From contig JAUMWX010000001.1 in assembly GCA_030529425.1 (NCBI GenBank), positions 186,001-250,000 on the forward strand: a stretch of 64,000 nucleotides of DNA. The letters are read 5' to 3'. The stretch is from Tissierellia bacterium (GTDB taxonomy: Bacteria > Bacillota > Clostridia > Tissierellales > Peptoniphilaceae). Under the pieces are notes generated by a model. That model saw nothing but the letters and a program-made list of their open reading frames with translations, ran no database searches and was not told where the DNA came from. This document shows, piece after piece, positions 57,687 through 64,000 of the stretch. The position numbers and the translations under genes were made by a program. The stretch's first letter is position 1; every line of letters begins with the position of its first letter.

Positions 57687-58727
57687 ATGATAATAAATAC
57701 ACTTCCTAAAATTACTTGGAGATTTTTAAAGGCAAATAATACGGAATTAGAAGAATTAAACATAGAGAAAAAGAAATATAAAGACGATTTTTTCAGAATT
57801 GAAAACAAGGAGTTTGATGAAAATTTTAAAAATATCAAATTCGGAGTTTCAGAAGAAATTCTGAGAATAAATGAAGAAAATAGAAATTTCCAAAGAAATT
57901 ATGTAGTGGAAATCAATCAAAAGTTAAATGAAGAACACAGATTTGAATTTACAAAAGAAGAAAATGAAATAATGGATCTACATAATATTCACTTGAAAGA
58001 AAATTCAGAAGCCACAATTCTTTTAGATTTTAAGAGTGAAGAAGATGTTGAGGTCATTAGAAATTCTGTTGTTAAAATCAAGGCAGAAAAAAAATCAAAA
58101 CTTAAATTAGTGCTTATTCAAAGGCTTTCAAAGATATCTAAAAACCTTATTTCTGTAGTTTCAAACATCGAAGAAGATGCTGAAGTTTCTTTTGTACAAG
58201 TTGAATTGGGATCTGAGAAATCTTTTGTAAGCTATGTGGCTAATGTACTTGGAAGAGGTGCGAAATCATACATTAATACGGCTTATTTTGTGGACGGACA
58301 ACGAGAACTTGACATAGACTATTTGATAAACCATATCGGAAGAGACGGATTTTCGAATATGTCCGTTAACGGAGCTTTAAAGGACATGTGTAAAAAAAGA
58401 TTTGCTGGGACTCTTGATTTCAAAAAGGGTTGCATAGGTTCCGACGGAAATGAAGAAGAATATGTTACATTATTGGACAAGGATGTAAGAAATCTGGCAA
58501 TTCCTCTATTATTGGCGCATGAGCATGATATACAGGGAAACCATGCCGCTTCAGCCGGAAGAATTGATCAGGATATGCTTTATTATATTATGAGTAGAGG
58601 ATTGAGCGAAAAAGAAGCTAAGAGTATAGTGGTGGAATCCAAAATTACTCCGGTTCTTGATTTAATAGATAACGAAAAATTAAAGGAAGAGATAAAATCA
58701 TTTGTTCATAGAGGAATAATTCAGTAA
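57687..58727 (+). CDS. sufD: SUF scaffold protein SufD
   Basis: The 346-residue SufD has a divergent N-terminal half (charged, about 1-110), and the C-terminal SufBD beta-helix with EHDIQGNHAASAGRIDQDMLYYIMSRG, including the His that ligates the cluster with the SufB Cys in E. coli (from memory). It pairs with SufB and SufC. Its stop overlaps the sufS start by one base. Confidence 0.93.
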   Translation: MIINTLPKITWRFLKANNTELEELNIEKKKYKDDFFRIENKEFDENFKNIKFGVSEEILRINEENRNFQRNYVVEINQKLNEEHRFEFTKEENEIMDLHNIHLKENSEATILLDFKSEEDVEVIRNSVVKIKAEKKSKLKLVLIQRLSKISKNLISVVSNIEEDAEVSFVQVELGSEKSFVSYVANVLGRGAKSYINTAYFVDGQRELDIDYLINHIGRDGFSNMSVNGALKDMCKKRFAGTLDFKKGCIGSDGNEEEYVTLLDKDVRNLAIPLLLAHEHDIQGNHAASAGRIDQDMLYYIMSRGLSEKEAKSIVVESKITPVLDLIDNEKLKEEIKSFVHRGIIQ

Positions 58728-59950
58728 TGGATATTAATAAAGTAAGGAATGAATTTCCTTATCTGAAATCAGAGGATACAAAAAACTTAATATATCTTGA
58801 CAATGCGGCTACGAGTCAAAAACCGAAATCCGTAATAGATGCTGTTTCCCGGTATTACGAAGACAGCAATGCCAATCCGAATAGAGGTGCTTACAAACTA
58901 TCTGTTAAAGCTACAAATCTATATGAAAACACAAGAAAGAAAGTGGCTAAATTTATAAATGCCGAGAGTAAAAACAATATAGTTTTTACTCGAAATACGA
59001 CGGAAGCTATAAATTTAGTGTGCTATTCTTATGGCATAAACAATTTGAAAAAGGGAGATGAGGTTCTGATATCAATAGTCGAGCATCACTCCAATCTTGT
59101 AAACTGGCAAAATATTTGTAAAAAAACAGGAGCCGAACTGAAATATTTTTACTTGGATGACGACTATAAATTCGACCTTGATGACTACAGAAACAAGCTG
59201 AATTCCAACACCAAGATTGTTGCATTTACAGCCGCTTCAAATGTATTGTCATTTAAGGTTCCTATCAAAGAAATGATTGAAATGGCGAAAAAAGCAGGTG
59301 CAACAGTTCTGATAGACGGAGCTCAGTATACTGCCCACGAAAAAGTCGATGTCGTTGATTTGGATTGCGATTTTTATGCGTTTTCAGGGCATAAGCTATA
59401 TTCGCCGATGGGAGTCGGAGTTTTATATGGAAAGATGGAAATCTTGGAGAAAATGGAGCCGTTTCTGTATGGAGGCGATATGATAGAATATGTCCATGAG
59501 CAAGACTCATCTTTTGCCGAAGTTCCTGAAAAATTTGAGGCGGGAACTCAAAATGTTTCATCCGTAGCGGGACTTTCAGCTGCCATTGATTTCATAAATA
59601 AATATGGAATTGAAAATATATCTGATGCGGAGCATAGATTGGTAGAGTATTGTGCTTCGAGAATGAGGGAACTGGATTTTGTTGAAATGTATTACCCGAA
59701 GGAAAAACCTTACGGAACAAATATAGCTTTTAATGTAAAAGATGTTCATCCGCATGATGTAGCTTCAATACTTGATTATTATGATATTGCCATCAGAGCC
59801 GGACATCACTGTACACAACCGCTTCACAGATATTTGGGAATCAATTCTTCATGTAGGGTTTCCTTTGCTTTTTACAATACGAAAGAAGAAATAGATAAAT
59901 TCATTGATGGTCTATATAAGGTAAAGGAGTTGATGATAATTGGAAATTAA
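58727..59950 (+). CDS. sufS: Cysteine desulfurase SufS
   Basis: The 407-residue PLP enzyme has YLDNAATSQKP, EHHSNLVNWQ, the PLP-lysine segment SGHKLYSPMGVG and the catalytic Cys in IRAGHHCTQPLH. It removes sulfur from cysteine for cluster assembly and passes it to SufU. The start ATG follows sufD directly. The 3' end overlaps sufU by 11 bases. Confidence 0.97.
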   Translation: MDINKVRNEFPYLKSEDTKNLIYLDNAATSQKPKSVIDAVSRYYEDSNANPNRGAYKLSVKATNLYENTRKKVAKFINAESKNNIVFTRNTTEAINLVCYSYGINNLKKGDEVLISIVEHHSNLVNWQNICKKTGAELKYFYLDDDYKFDLDDYRNKLNSNTKIVAFTAASNVLSFKVPIKEMIEMAKKAGATVLIDGAQYTAHEKVDVVDLDCDFYAFSGHKLYSPMGVGVLYGKMEILEKMEPFLYGGDMIEYVHEQDSSFAEVPEKFEAGTQNVSSVAGLSAAIDFINKYGIENISDAEHRLVEYCASRMRELDFVEMYYPKEKPYGTNIAFNVKDVHPHDVASILDYYDIAIRAGHHCTQPLHRYLGINSSCRVSFAFYNTKEEIDKFIDGLYKVKELMIIGN

Positions 59951-60365
59951 TCAGATTTATACCGAGTTGATTAGAGAACACAGTAACAATAAATTTAATA
60001 AAAGACCTCTTGAGGGTAAAACACACTCTGAATTGGGGCATAATCCCAGTTGTGGAGATGAAATATCATTGAACTTGAAAATAGAGAACGGAGTGATAAA
60101 GGATGCAAGTTACGAGGGAATCGGCTGTGCGATTTCTCAAGCCTCCGCATCAATGATGATTGATGTAATCAAAAATAAGAGTATTGAAGAAGCCAAGGAT
60201 TTGGCGGAAACATTTATTGGGATGATTAAAAGTGAAATTGAAGACGAAGAAGAATTGGAAAAGTTGGAAGATGCAATTGTTCTTCAAAATATTTCAAACT
60301 TACCTGCGAGAGTTAAATGTGCAGTTTTGGCATGGCGCACTTTGGAGAATATATTAAAGAAATAA
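59940..60365 (+). CDS. sufU: SUF sulfur acceptor SufU
   Basis: The 141-residue protein is a SufU: MEINQIYTELIREH, HNPSCGDEISLNLKI, GIGCAISQASASMM and RVKCAVLAWRTLE, with the three cysteines and Asp that bind zinc and exchange ligand with SufS. It starts with TTG at 59940, behind AAGGAG, inside the end of sufS. A short terminator follows, so it is the end of the suf operon. Confidence 0.95.
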   Translation: MEINQIYTELIREHSNNKFNKRPLEGKTHSELGHNPSCGDEISLNLKIENGVIKDASYEGIGCAISQASASMMIDVIKNKSIEEAKDLAETFIGMIKSEIEDEEELEKLEDAIVLQNISNLPARVKCAVLAWRTLENILKK

Positions 60366-60369
60366 AAAG

Positions 60370-60393
60370 CATATCAGATTGATATGTTTTTTT
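60370..60393 (+). terminator. Terminator after sufU
   Basis: CATATCA (60370-60376) GAT TGATATG (60380-60386) followed by seven T. Confidence 0.85.
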
Positions 60394-60399
60394 ATTATG

Positions 60400-60428
60400 T
60401 TGATAATGTTATTTATTTATTGTAAAAT
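60400..60428 (+). promoter_or_regulatory. Promoter of the DsrE-like gene
   Basis: TTGATA (60400-60405), 17 bases, TAAAAT (60423-60428), about 35 bases before the ATG at 60464. Confidence 0.6.
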
Positions 60429-60463
60429 GTATGTACTAAGTTAAACAAAAAACGAGGGTGTTT

Positions 60464-60802
60464 ATGGAAAAAATTTTATATTATGGAATGACAGGTGAAA
60501 AAATGTGCTTCCAACATGTTCTCATGAATGCTTTAGATATGAGTTCCAACGGGCACGAAACAAAAATTATCTTTGAAGGGGCTTCGGTAAAATTGGTAGC
60601 CATATTTGAAGAGGAGCAAAACAAATTATATCTTAGTGCAAAAGAAAAGGGTTTGATTGCCGGAGTTTGTTTGGCTTGTTCAAATGTTCTGGGAGTTTAT
60701 GAGAGTATTAAGGATTGCGGCTTGGAATTTATAAACGACATGAACGGTCATGCAGGGATGAAGAAGTTCATTGAAGCGGGATATAAAGTTGTAAGTATGT
60801 AG
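60464..60802 (+). CDS. DsrE/DsrF-like small protein
   Basis: The 112-residue protein resembles DsrE-fold proteins: a beta start (KILYYGMTGE), a helix, KIIFEGASVKLVA, and a conserved cysteine segment AGVCLACSNVLGVY, with the closing MKKFIEAGYKVVSM. Some DsrE-family proteins carry sulfur on a cysteine; that is plausible but not shown here, and the role next to the suf operon is an inference. The start is ATG at 60464, eight bases into the reading frame opened by a GTG at 60458. A CxxC (CLAC) is present. Confidence 0.65.
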   Translation: MEKILYYGMTGEKMCFQHVLMNALDMSSNGHETKIIFEGASVKLVAIFEEEQNKLYLSAKEKGLIAGVCLACSNVLGVYESIKDCGLEFINDMNGHAGMKKFIEAGYKVVSM

Positions 60803-61066
60803 GACTGATATAAAAGAAAAATTAAAAATTCTGCTCATCAAATTTTCAATTTCAGATTTCAGTTGATACAATTGCGATAAATATCATTATTTACTAATAT
60901 CAGATTAGGTTTAGAATCTTTCAAAATTCTAAACAATCAATGAATACAAAAAGATTTATTGAATTATATTTTTCTGAATCTTCATAGGTGGAATATTAGT
61001 TATTTATTTCTTGAAAATATCCAAAATTCAAGAAAATAATATAAATAAACAAAAGGAGAAATAAAA
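60803..61066. other. AT-rich intergenic region with inverted repeats
   Basis: This 264-base stretch has no ORF. It contains a perfect 9-bp inverted repeat GTTTAGAAT (60909-60917), an 8-base gap and ATTCTAAAC (60926-60934), without a T-run, and a shorter repeat CTTGAA...TTCAAG (61010-61032). No strong -35/-10 pair is obvious. Confidence 0.55.
60909..60934. repeat. Perfect 9-bp inverted repeat upstream of secreted protein gene
   Basis: GTTTAGAAT and ATTCTAAAC around CTTTCAAA, 133 bases before the ATG at 61067. It could be an operator or an RNA hairpin; the following bases AATCAATG do not form a terminator tail. Confidence 0.6.
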
Positions 61067-61864
61067 ATGAACAAATTATTTAAGAGAATTACTACAACTT
61101 TTTTAGCAGTTTCTTTGTGTTTAGGTTTAAGCTTTCCGACAGAATTACATGCACAAGAAAACGGTATACGTGATAAGTTAGGGAAAAATCCGACTAGTTT
61201 CCGTAGTAAACGAGATGATTCAGATGTAATAAACGAGTTAGAAAGATTTAGGTCTCTTGGATTAGCTACAAAAGTACATGAAGATGAAACAAAGAAAATT
61301 TATGAAGTTACAATAAACGATCCCGAGATTTTAAAAAAATCTGATAATAAAAAAGATGGTGAATTGGTATCAACTACATTAACCTATATTTTGCCTAAAA
61401 ATCCTATCCATGAGGAGTTTAATAATTCATATGATTCTGCATTAATCGATGAAGGAGTGGATGCGATTTCGCGTGCTACCGCATCACCGGAGTTGAAAAA
61501 TTGGAGGTATATAGGAAATCGTTTCTATGATGAAAACGATGGAACTCCATACAGAGTAGATGGACCTGCAAGGTTCAATTTAAATGTAGAAACAATTTCA
61601 TATTGGGAAGTAAGCGGCAGTTTAGGTTTTAATATTAAAAAGATTGTTGAAGCGAAAATAGGTGGTGAAATAGGTGGTAAAAATTCCAAATCATGGACTG
61701 TAAATGTAAGAGTACCATCCGGCTATTATCGAGAAATTGAAGTTTGGGAATATTTAACTAAATATAGATTTGATGTTTATTTATCTAATTATTTTGTGTC
61801 TTCACACAGCGCATATAAGCCAAATGGTGGGCTTAGAATTACAAATAATTTATATAAGAAATAA
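61067..61864 (+). CDS. Secreted protein of unknown function
   Basis: The 265-residue protein has a clear signal peptide (KRITTTFLAVSLCLGLSF) with a likely cut after HA at about residue 29. I recognise no family. Residues 145-175 are aromatic-rich; residues 175-240 look like alternating beta strands rich in Ser and Gly with a VPSGYYREIEVWEYL turn, a pattern reminiscent of beta-rich secreted proteins, but no family is claimed. AAAGGAG precedes the ATG. A small two-helix membrane protein gene follows 20 bases later with a strong ribosome site, so the two probably act together. Confidence 0.7.
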   Translation: MNKLFKRITTTFLAVSLCLGLSFPTELHAQENGIRDKLGKNPTSFRSKRDDSDVINELERFRSLGLATKVHEDETKKIYEVTINDPEILKKSDNKKDGELVSTTLTYILPKNPIHEEFNNSYDSALIDEGVDAISRATASPELKNWRYIGNRFYDENDGTPYRVDGPARFNLNVETISYWEVSGSLGFNIKKIVEAKIGGEIGGKNSKSWTVNVRVPSGYYREIEVWEYLTKYRFDVYLSNYFVSSHSAYKPNGGLRITNNLYKK

Positions 61865-61884
61865 TTTTAAGGAGGGGTAGTACT

Positions 61885-62136
61885 ATGGACTATTCAAAAC
61901 ATGCAACCAAACTTTTAATTACAAGTGCTCTTATCTATATGGTTGAAAGAGTAATAAAGCTGATTCCATATCATACAAGTATCGTATTACAGAAAGGAAT
62001 ATATGGCTTTTACCCGGAAGTGCCTTTTACTGAGAATATTTTTGTTGTAGGCTTACTGGTTATAGCGTTGGTTTTATATTCTATAGAAATTTATCTTAAA
62101 TTTAATAATAAACAAAAAGAAGATCTTAAAAAATAA
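61885..62136 (+). CDS. Small two-helix membrane protein
   Basis: The 83-residue protein has two hydrophobic segments (about 8-25 and 51-70), with a basic KFNNKQKEDLKK tail. I recognise no family. AAGGAGGGG precedes the ATG, 20 bases after the secreted protein, and a long terminator follows. A membrane protein of this size beside a secreted protein recalls immunity-type partners, but this is only a suggestion. Confidence 0.6.
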   Translation: MDYSKHATKLLITSALIYMVERVIKLIPYHTSIVLQKGIYGFYPEVPFTENIFVVGLLVIALVLYSIEIYLKFNNKQKEDLKK

Positions 62137-62170
62137 GATGTTCCAATTTAAATTATGCCTTTTTATAATA

Positions 62171-62204
62171 AAAAATGTCGGTGAAATATTTCACCGACAT
62201 TTTT
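62171..62204. terminator. Bidirectional terminator
   Basis: AAAAATGTCGGTGAAA (62171-62186) and TTTCACCGACATTTTT (62189-62204) form a perfect 16-bp inverted repeat, between the small membrane protein gene and the convergent histidine-rich protein gene. Confidence 0.88.
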
Positions 62205-62232
62205 AGAGTTTAATTGTTATATGGTTCTATTT

Positions 62233-62793
62233 TTAATTTGTGAATAATCTTTCGAAAAAATTCTTAAGACTATTGAAAGCATCTATTAAAAAATTATTTT
62301 GTTCGATAAGATTGTTTTCTTTATGATCTTTTTTACCATGATTTTCCACTCCGGATAAATGAGCATGTGGATCATCGACAGTTACTATATCTCCGACATC
62401 TTTATTGTCCGGAACAGTACCTTCAATATAGTCCTCATGTCCGTCATGCTCAATTACAAATCCGCTTTCATTTTTTCTTACAACTCTTGCTTTAATTTTT
62501 GCTTTATCTGATTTGAAATGATATATCTTAGGAATTTCAACATTAAAATCAATATATAAGTATTGATTATTTACCACTAAAATCATGTGATTATCGTCTT
62601 TTTTTACTACTAAGGACTTATTTTTAATACTTGAAATTTCGTAATTATTAAGTAATTTAGAAACTTCTTCTTTTGCAGAACTCTCATTAACAGGATTTAA
62701 AATTTGTTTTTTAATCTTGTTATCAGGTTTCACAAGAGAATAAAGTCCGATGAAAGCCAGGATTGTAAGTATCCCCATAAAAATTCTTTTCAT
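62233..62793 (-). CDS. Membrane-anchored histidine-rich protein (histidine-triad-like)
   Basis: The 186-residue protein has an N-terminal hydrophobic helix (about 4-21) and an outer domain. Residues 111-157 hold GFVIEHDGHEDYIEG, DDPHAHLSG and NHGKKDH, with histidines at 116, 119, 143, 145, 152 and 157. The first resembles the zinc-binding histidine triads of streptococcal Pht proteins (GYVVPHGDHYHY, from memory), although one His is replaced by Asp or Glu. Zinc or other metal binding is inferred. It precedes the deacetylase gene on the same strand with a gap of about 35 bases. Confidence 0.65.
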   Translation of the reverse strand: MKRIFMGILTILAFIGLYSLVKPDNKIKKQILNPVNESSAKEEVSKLLNNYEISSIKNKSLVVKKDDNHMILVVNNQYLYIDFNVEIPKIYHFKSDKAKIKARVVRKNESGFVIEHDGHEDYIEGTVPDNKDVGDIVTVDDPHAHLSGVENHGKKDHKENNLIEQNNFLIDAFNSLKNFFERLFTN

Positions 62794-62828
62794 ATTGTCT
62801 CCCGATTAAAATGGAAAATCCGTATTAT

Positions 62829-63809
62829 TTATTTCAAAACTCCAAATTCATAACCCATTGATTTTATGTGGTCAATTAATTGTGGAAGTGCATCAGCTGT
62901 CAAATCCTTTCCTTCAGCATCGTGCATAAGTACAACTATTTGATTCGGATTTGAAGTAAAATCCAATGACCTGTTAAAGTTTGCAATTACTTCTTGAATT
63001 GTGGTAGGTCTTGAAATATCGCCATCAGAGGCATTTTCCGGCTGAGCATCTCCATTCATGGCATTCCAATCAATCCATTCCACACCCAACTTGGCAAGTT
63101 CCTGATCAGCTATTTTCAAACTGTCCTGATCCCAAGATCTGTGACCGCCCGGATATCTCCAAACCTTACTGTCAAAATCTTCCCCCAAGAATGTTTTAAC
63201 TTCCTTAAGCGTTTCGGTAAATTCTTTAAGTATGGCATTGGTGTCTGCTATTGTATCCGGGTATAGGATATCATAATCATGAGTATATGAGTGAATAGCT
63301 ATGGAATGTCCTTCATCATATATTCTCTTTAGATTGTCCTTGGTGTTTTCACCGATATTATTACCTACGACGAAGAATGTTGCAGGGACATTTTTTTCTT
63401 TAAGAGTGTCAAGTACTCTTGGAGTTATCGTATTGTTTACTCCGTCATCAAAAGTCAGGAAAGCCATTTTCTTGCCTTTATAATTTTCATTTTCCATATT
63501 TTCTCTGACTTCCTTTGTGCTATAGGCGTAGCTCTTAGCTTTTTCATTGTGGTTTAAGCCTTTTGTTGAACCTTGAACCGTCGGATTTTTTTCATCTTTC
63601 TTTTCGTTTTTTTTGTCTTCAGGTTTATCATCCGGTTTTTTAGGTTGATCTTTCTCTTTTCCCTTTTCAACCACAGCTGTTTTTTCTCGGTTTCCAAAAA
63701 CTTTTTCAGTTAAATTTTTTATATGAGGCAAACCAAGATAAATGTTCAGTGAAACTGAAATAGCCAGAAGAAGCCATAGTATCGTGTACCCTCTTTTTTT
63801 TCTTTTCAT
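62829..63809 (-). CDS. Membrane-anchored polysaccharide deacetylase
   Basis: The 326-residue protein has a basic N-terminus, a membrane helix (about 8-28), a Lys/Glu/Asp-rich linker (about 40-80) and a NodB-type deacetylase domain (about 120-326). Motifs are FLTFDDG (catalytic Asp and metal Asp), AIHSYTHDY (metal His pair), RYPGGHRSWD and VVLMHDAEG. Related enzymes remove acetyl groups from peptidoglycan GlcNAc and give lysozyme resistance; that substrate is likely but not proven. The start is ATG 63809 behind GGAGG; the longer ATG at 63824 would contain the ribosome site. Confidence 0.9.
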   Translation of the reverse strand: MKRKKRGYTILWLLLAISVSLNIYLGLPHIKNLTEKVFGNREKTAVVEKGKEKDQPKKPDDKPEDKKNEKKDEKNPTVQGSTKGLNHNEKAKSYAYSTKEVRENMENENYKGKKMAFLTFDDGVNNTITPRVLDTLKEKNVPATFFVVGNNIGENTKDNLKRIYDEGHSIAIHSYTHDYDILYPDTIADTNAILKEFTETLKEVKTFLGEDFDSKVWRYPGGHRSWDQDSLKIADQELAKLGVEWIDWNAMNGDAQPENASDGDISRPTTIQEVIANFNRSLDFTSNPNQIVVLMHDAEGKDLTADALPQLIDHIKSMGYEFGVLK

Positions 63810-63878
63810 ATGTAACCTCCACATTTTAAGTGAGTATATTATATTACTTTTTTTTAAAAATTAAAAGTCATAATCTTC

Positions 63879-63907
63879 TTTAACAAAAAAAGTATATAGA
63901 GTATAAT
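63879..63907 (+). promoter_or_regulatory. Promoter of the last, truncated gene
   Basis: TTTAAC (63879-63884), 17 bases, TATAAT (63902-63907), about 25 bases before the ATG at 63933. Confidence 0.55.
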
Positions 63908-63932
63908 ATTTAAAAATACATGTGAGGTACTT

Positions 63933-64000
63933 ATGGAAAATAAATTTATTTTAGGAAAGGGAAAAGACCCGGTTTTTGTAAATCTTTCAAGGTTGAACAG
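63933..64000 (+). CDS. Truncated ORF at the window end
   Basis: Only the first 22 codons are visible (MENKFILGKGKDPVFVNLSR...), behind a TGAGG site 5 bases upstream and a good promoter. The pattern GKGKDPVFVNL is faintly like the segment before Walker A in FtsK/HerA-type ATPases, but that is too little to name it. Confidence 0.55.
   Translation, partial: MENKFILGKGKDPVFVNLSRLN

Noticed and set aside
1..64000. CRISPR array, insertion sequence or prophage
   Set aside because: No spaced direct repeats, transposase, integrase or phage structural genes were seen; gene order looks like core genome throughout.

Overview
The window looks like a core-genome stretch of a low-GC, anaerobic-type Firmicute. 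I lean towards the Tissierellia/Peptoniphilaceae, but that is inference from gene content and order. Supporting features are strong AGGAGG-type ribosome sites, Gram-positive lipoproteins, an Ami-type peptide transporter, the yybS-gdpP-rplI-dnaB-dnaD-dnaI block, a sufCBDSU iron-sulfur operon and a lipoprotein flavin reductase. No tRNA, rRNA, CRISPR array, insertion sequence or prophage gene was seen.

Layout. 1-2.4 kb: the end of a LuxR-type regulator, a CBS-domain membrane protein and galU. 2.45-7.25 kb (minus strand): a YehR-like lipoprotein and an ABC exporter whose permease carries a coiled coil of about 390 residues. 7.4-9.4 kb: HtrA and an unknown protein. 9.43-9.53 kb: five DnaA-box-like 9-mers beside an AT-rich stretch. 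9.6-18.5 kb: hpf, secA, prfB (programmed frameshift plus an apparent non-AUG start), tex, proS and a thioredoxin-like protein. 18.8-25.4 kb: the oppABCDF peptide importer. 25.5-32.3 kb: a PLC-like protein, a lipoprotein flavin reductase with two FMN domains, punA and a UvrD-nuclease fusion. 32.4 kb: dihydrofolate reductase (minus).

33-43 kb: c-di-AMP hydrolysis (gdpP), ribosomal protein bL9, helicase and helicase loaders (dnaB, dnaD, dnaI), an acetyltransferase, nnrE, serS and murG. 43-47.8 kb (minus): murF, ddl, class II fructose bisphosphatase and an M29 aminopeptidase. 48-54.2 kb: rpmE, a DUF1385 protein, prmC, prfA, thyA, fni, an Mrp-like ATPase without its usual CxxC, and a small membrane protein. 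54.3-60.8 kb: an Asp23-like protein, an unknown coiled-coil protein, the suf operon behind a promoter with a perfect inverted repeat, and a DsrE-like protein. 61-64 kb is the most accessory-looking part: a secreted protein of unknown function with a small membrane protein, a histidine-rich anchored protein, a polysaccharide deacetylase and the start of one further gene.

How the genes fit together. Peptide import and aminopeptidase suggest amino-acid-based growth, and the exported flavin reductase suggests an extracytoplasmic electron sink. Both release factors and the RF methyltransferase PrmC are present. ThyA and DHFR form a folate/thymidylate pair. Ddl, MurF and MurG supply peptidoglycan precursors. 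Candidate findings of most interest are the DnaA-box cluster, the prfB start, the suf operator, the shared cre-like motif ahead of oppA and the flavin reductase, and the 61-62 kb secreted/membrane pair.
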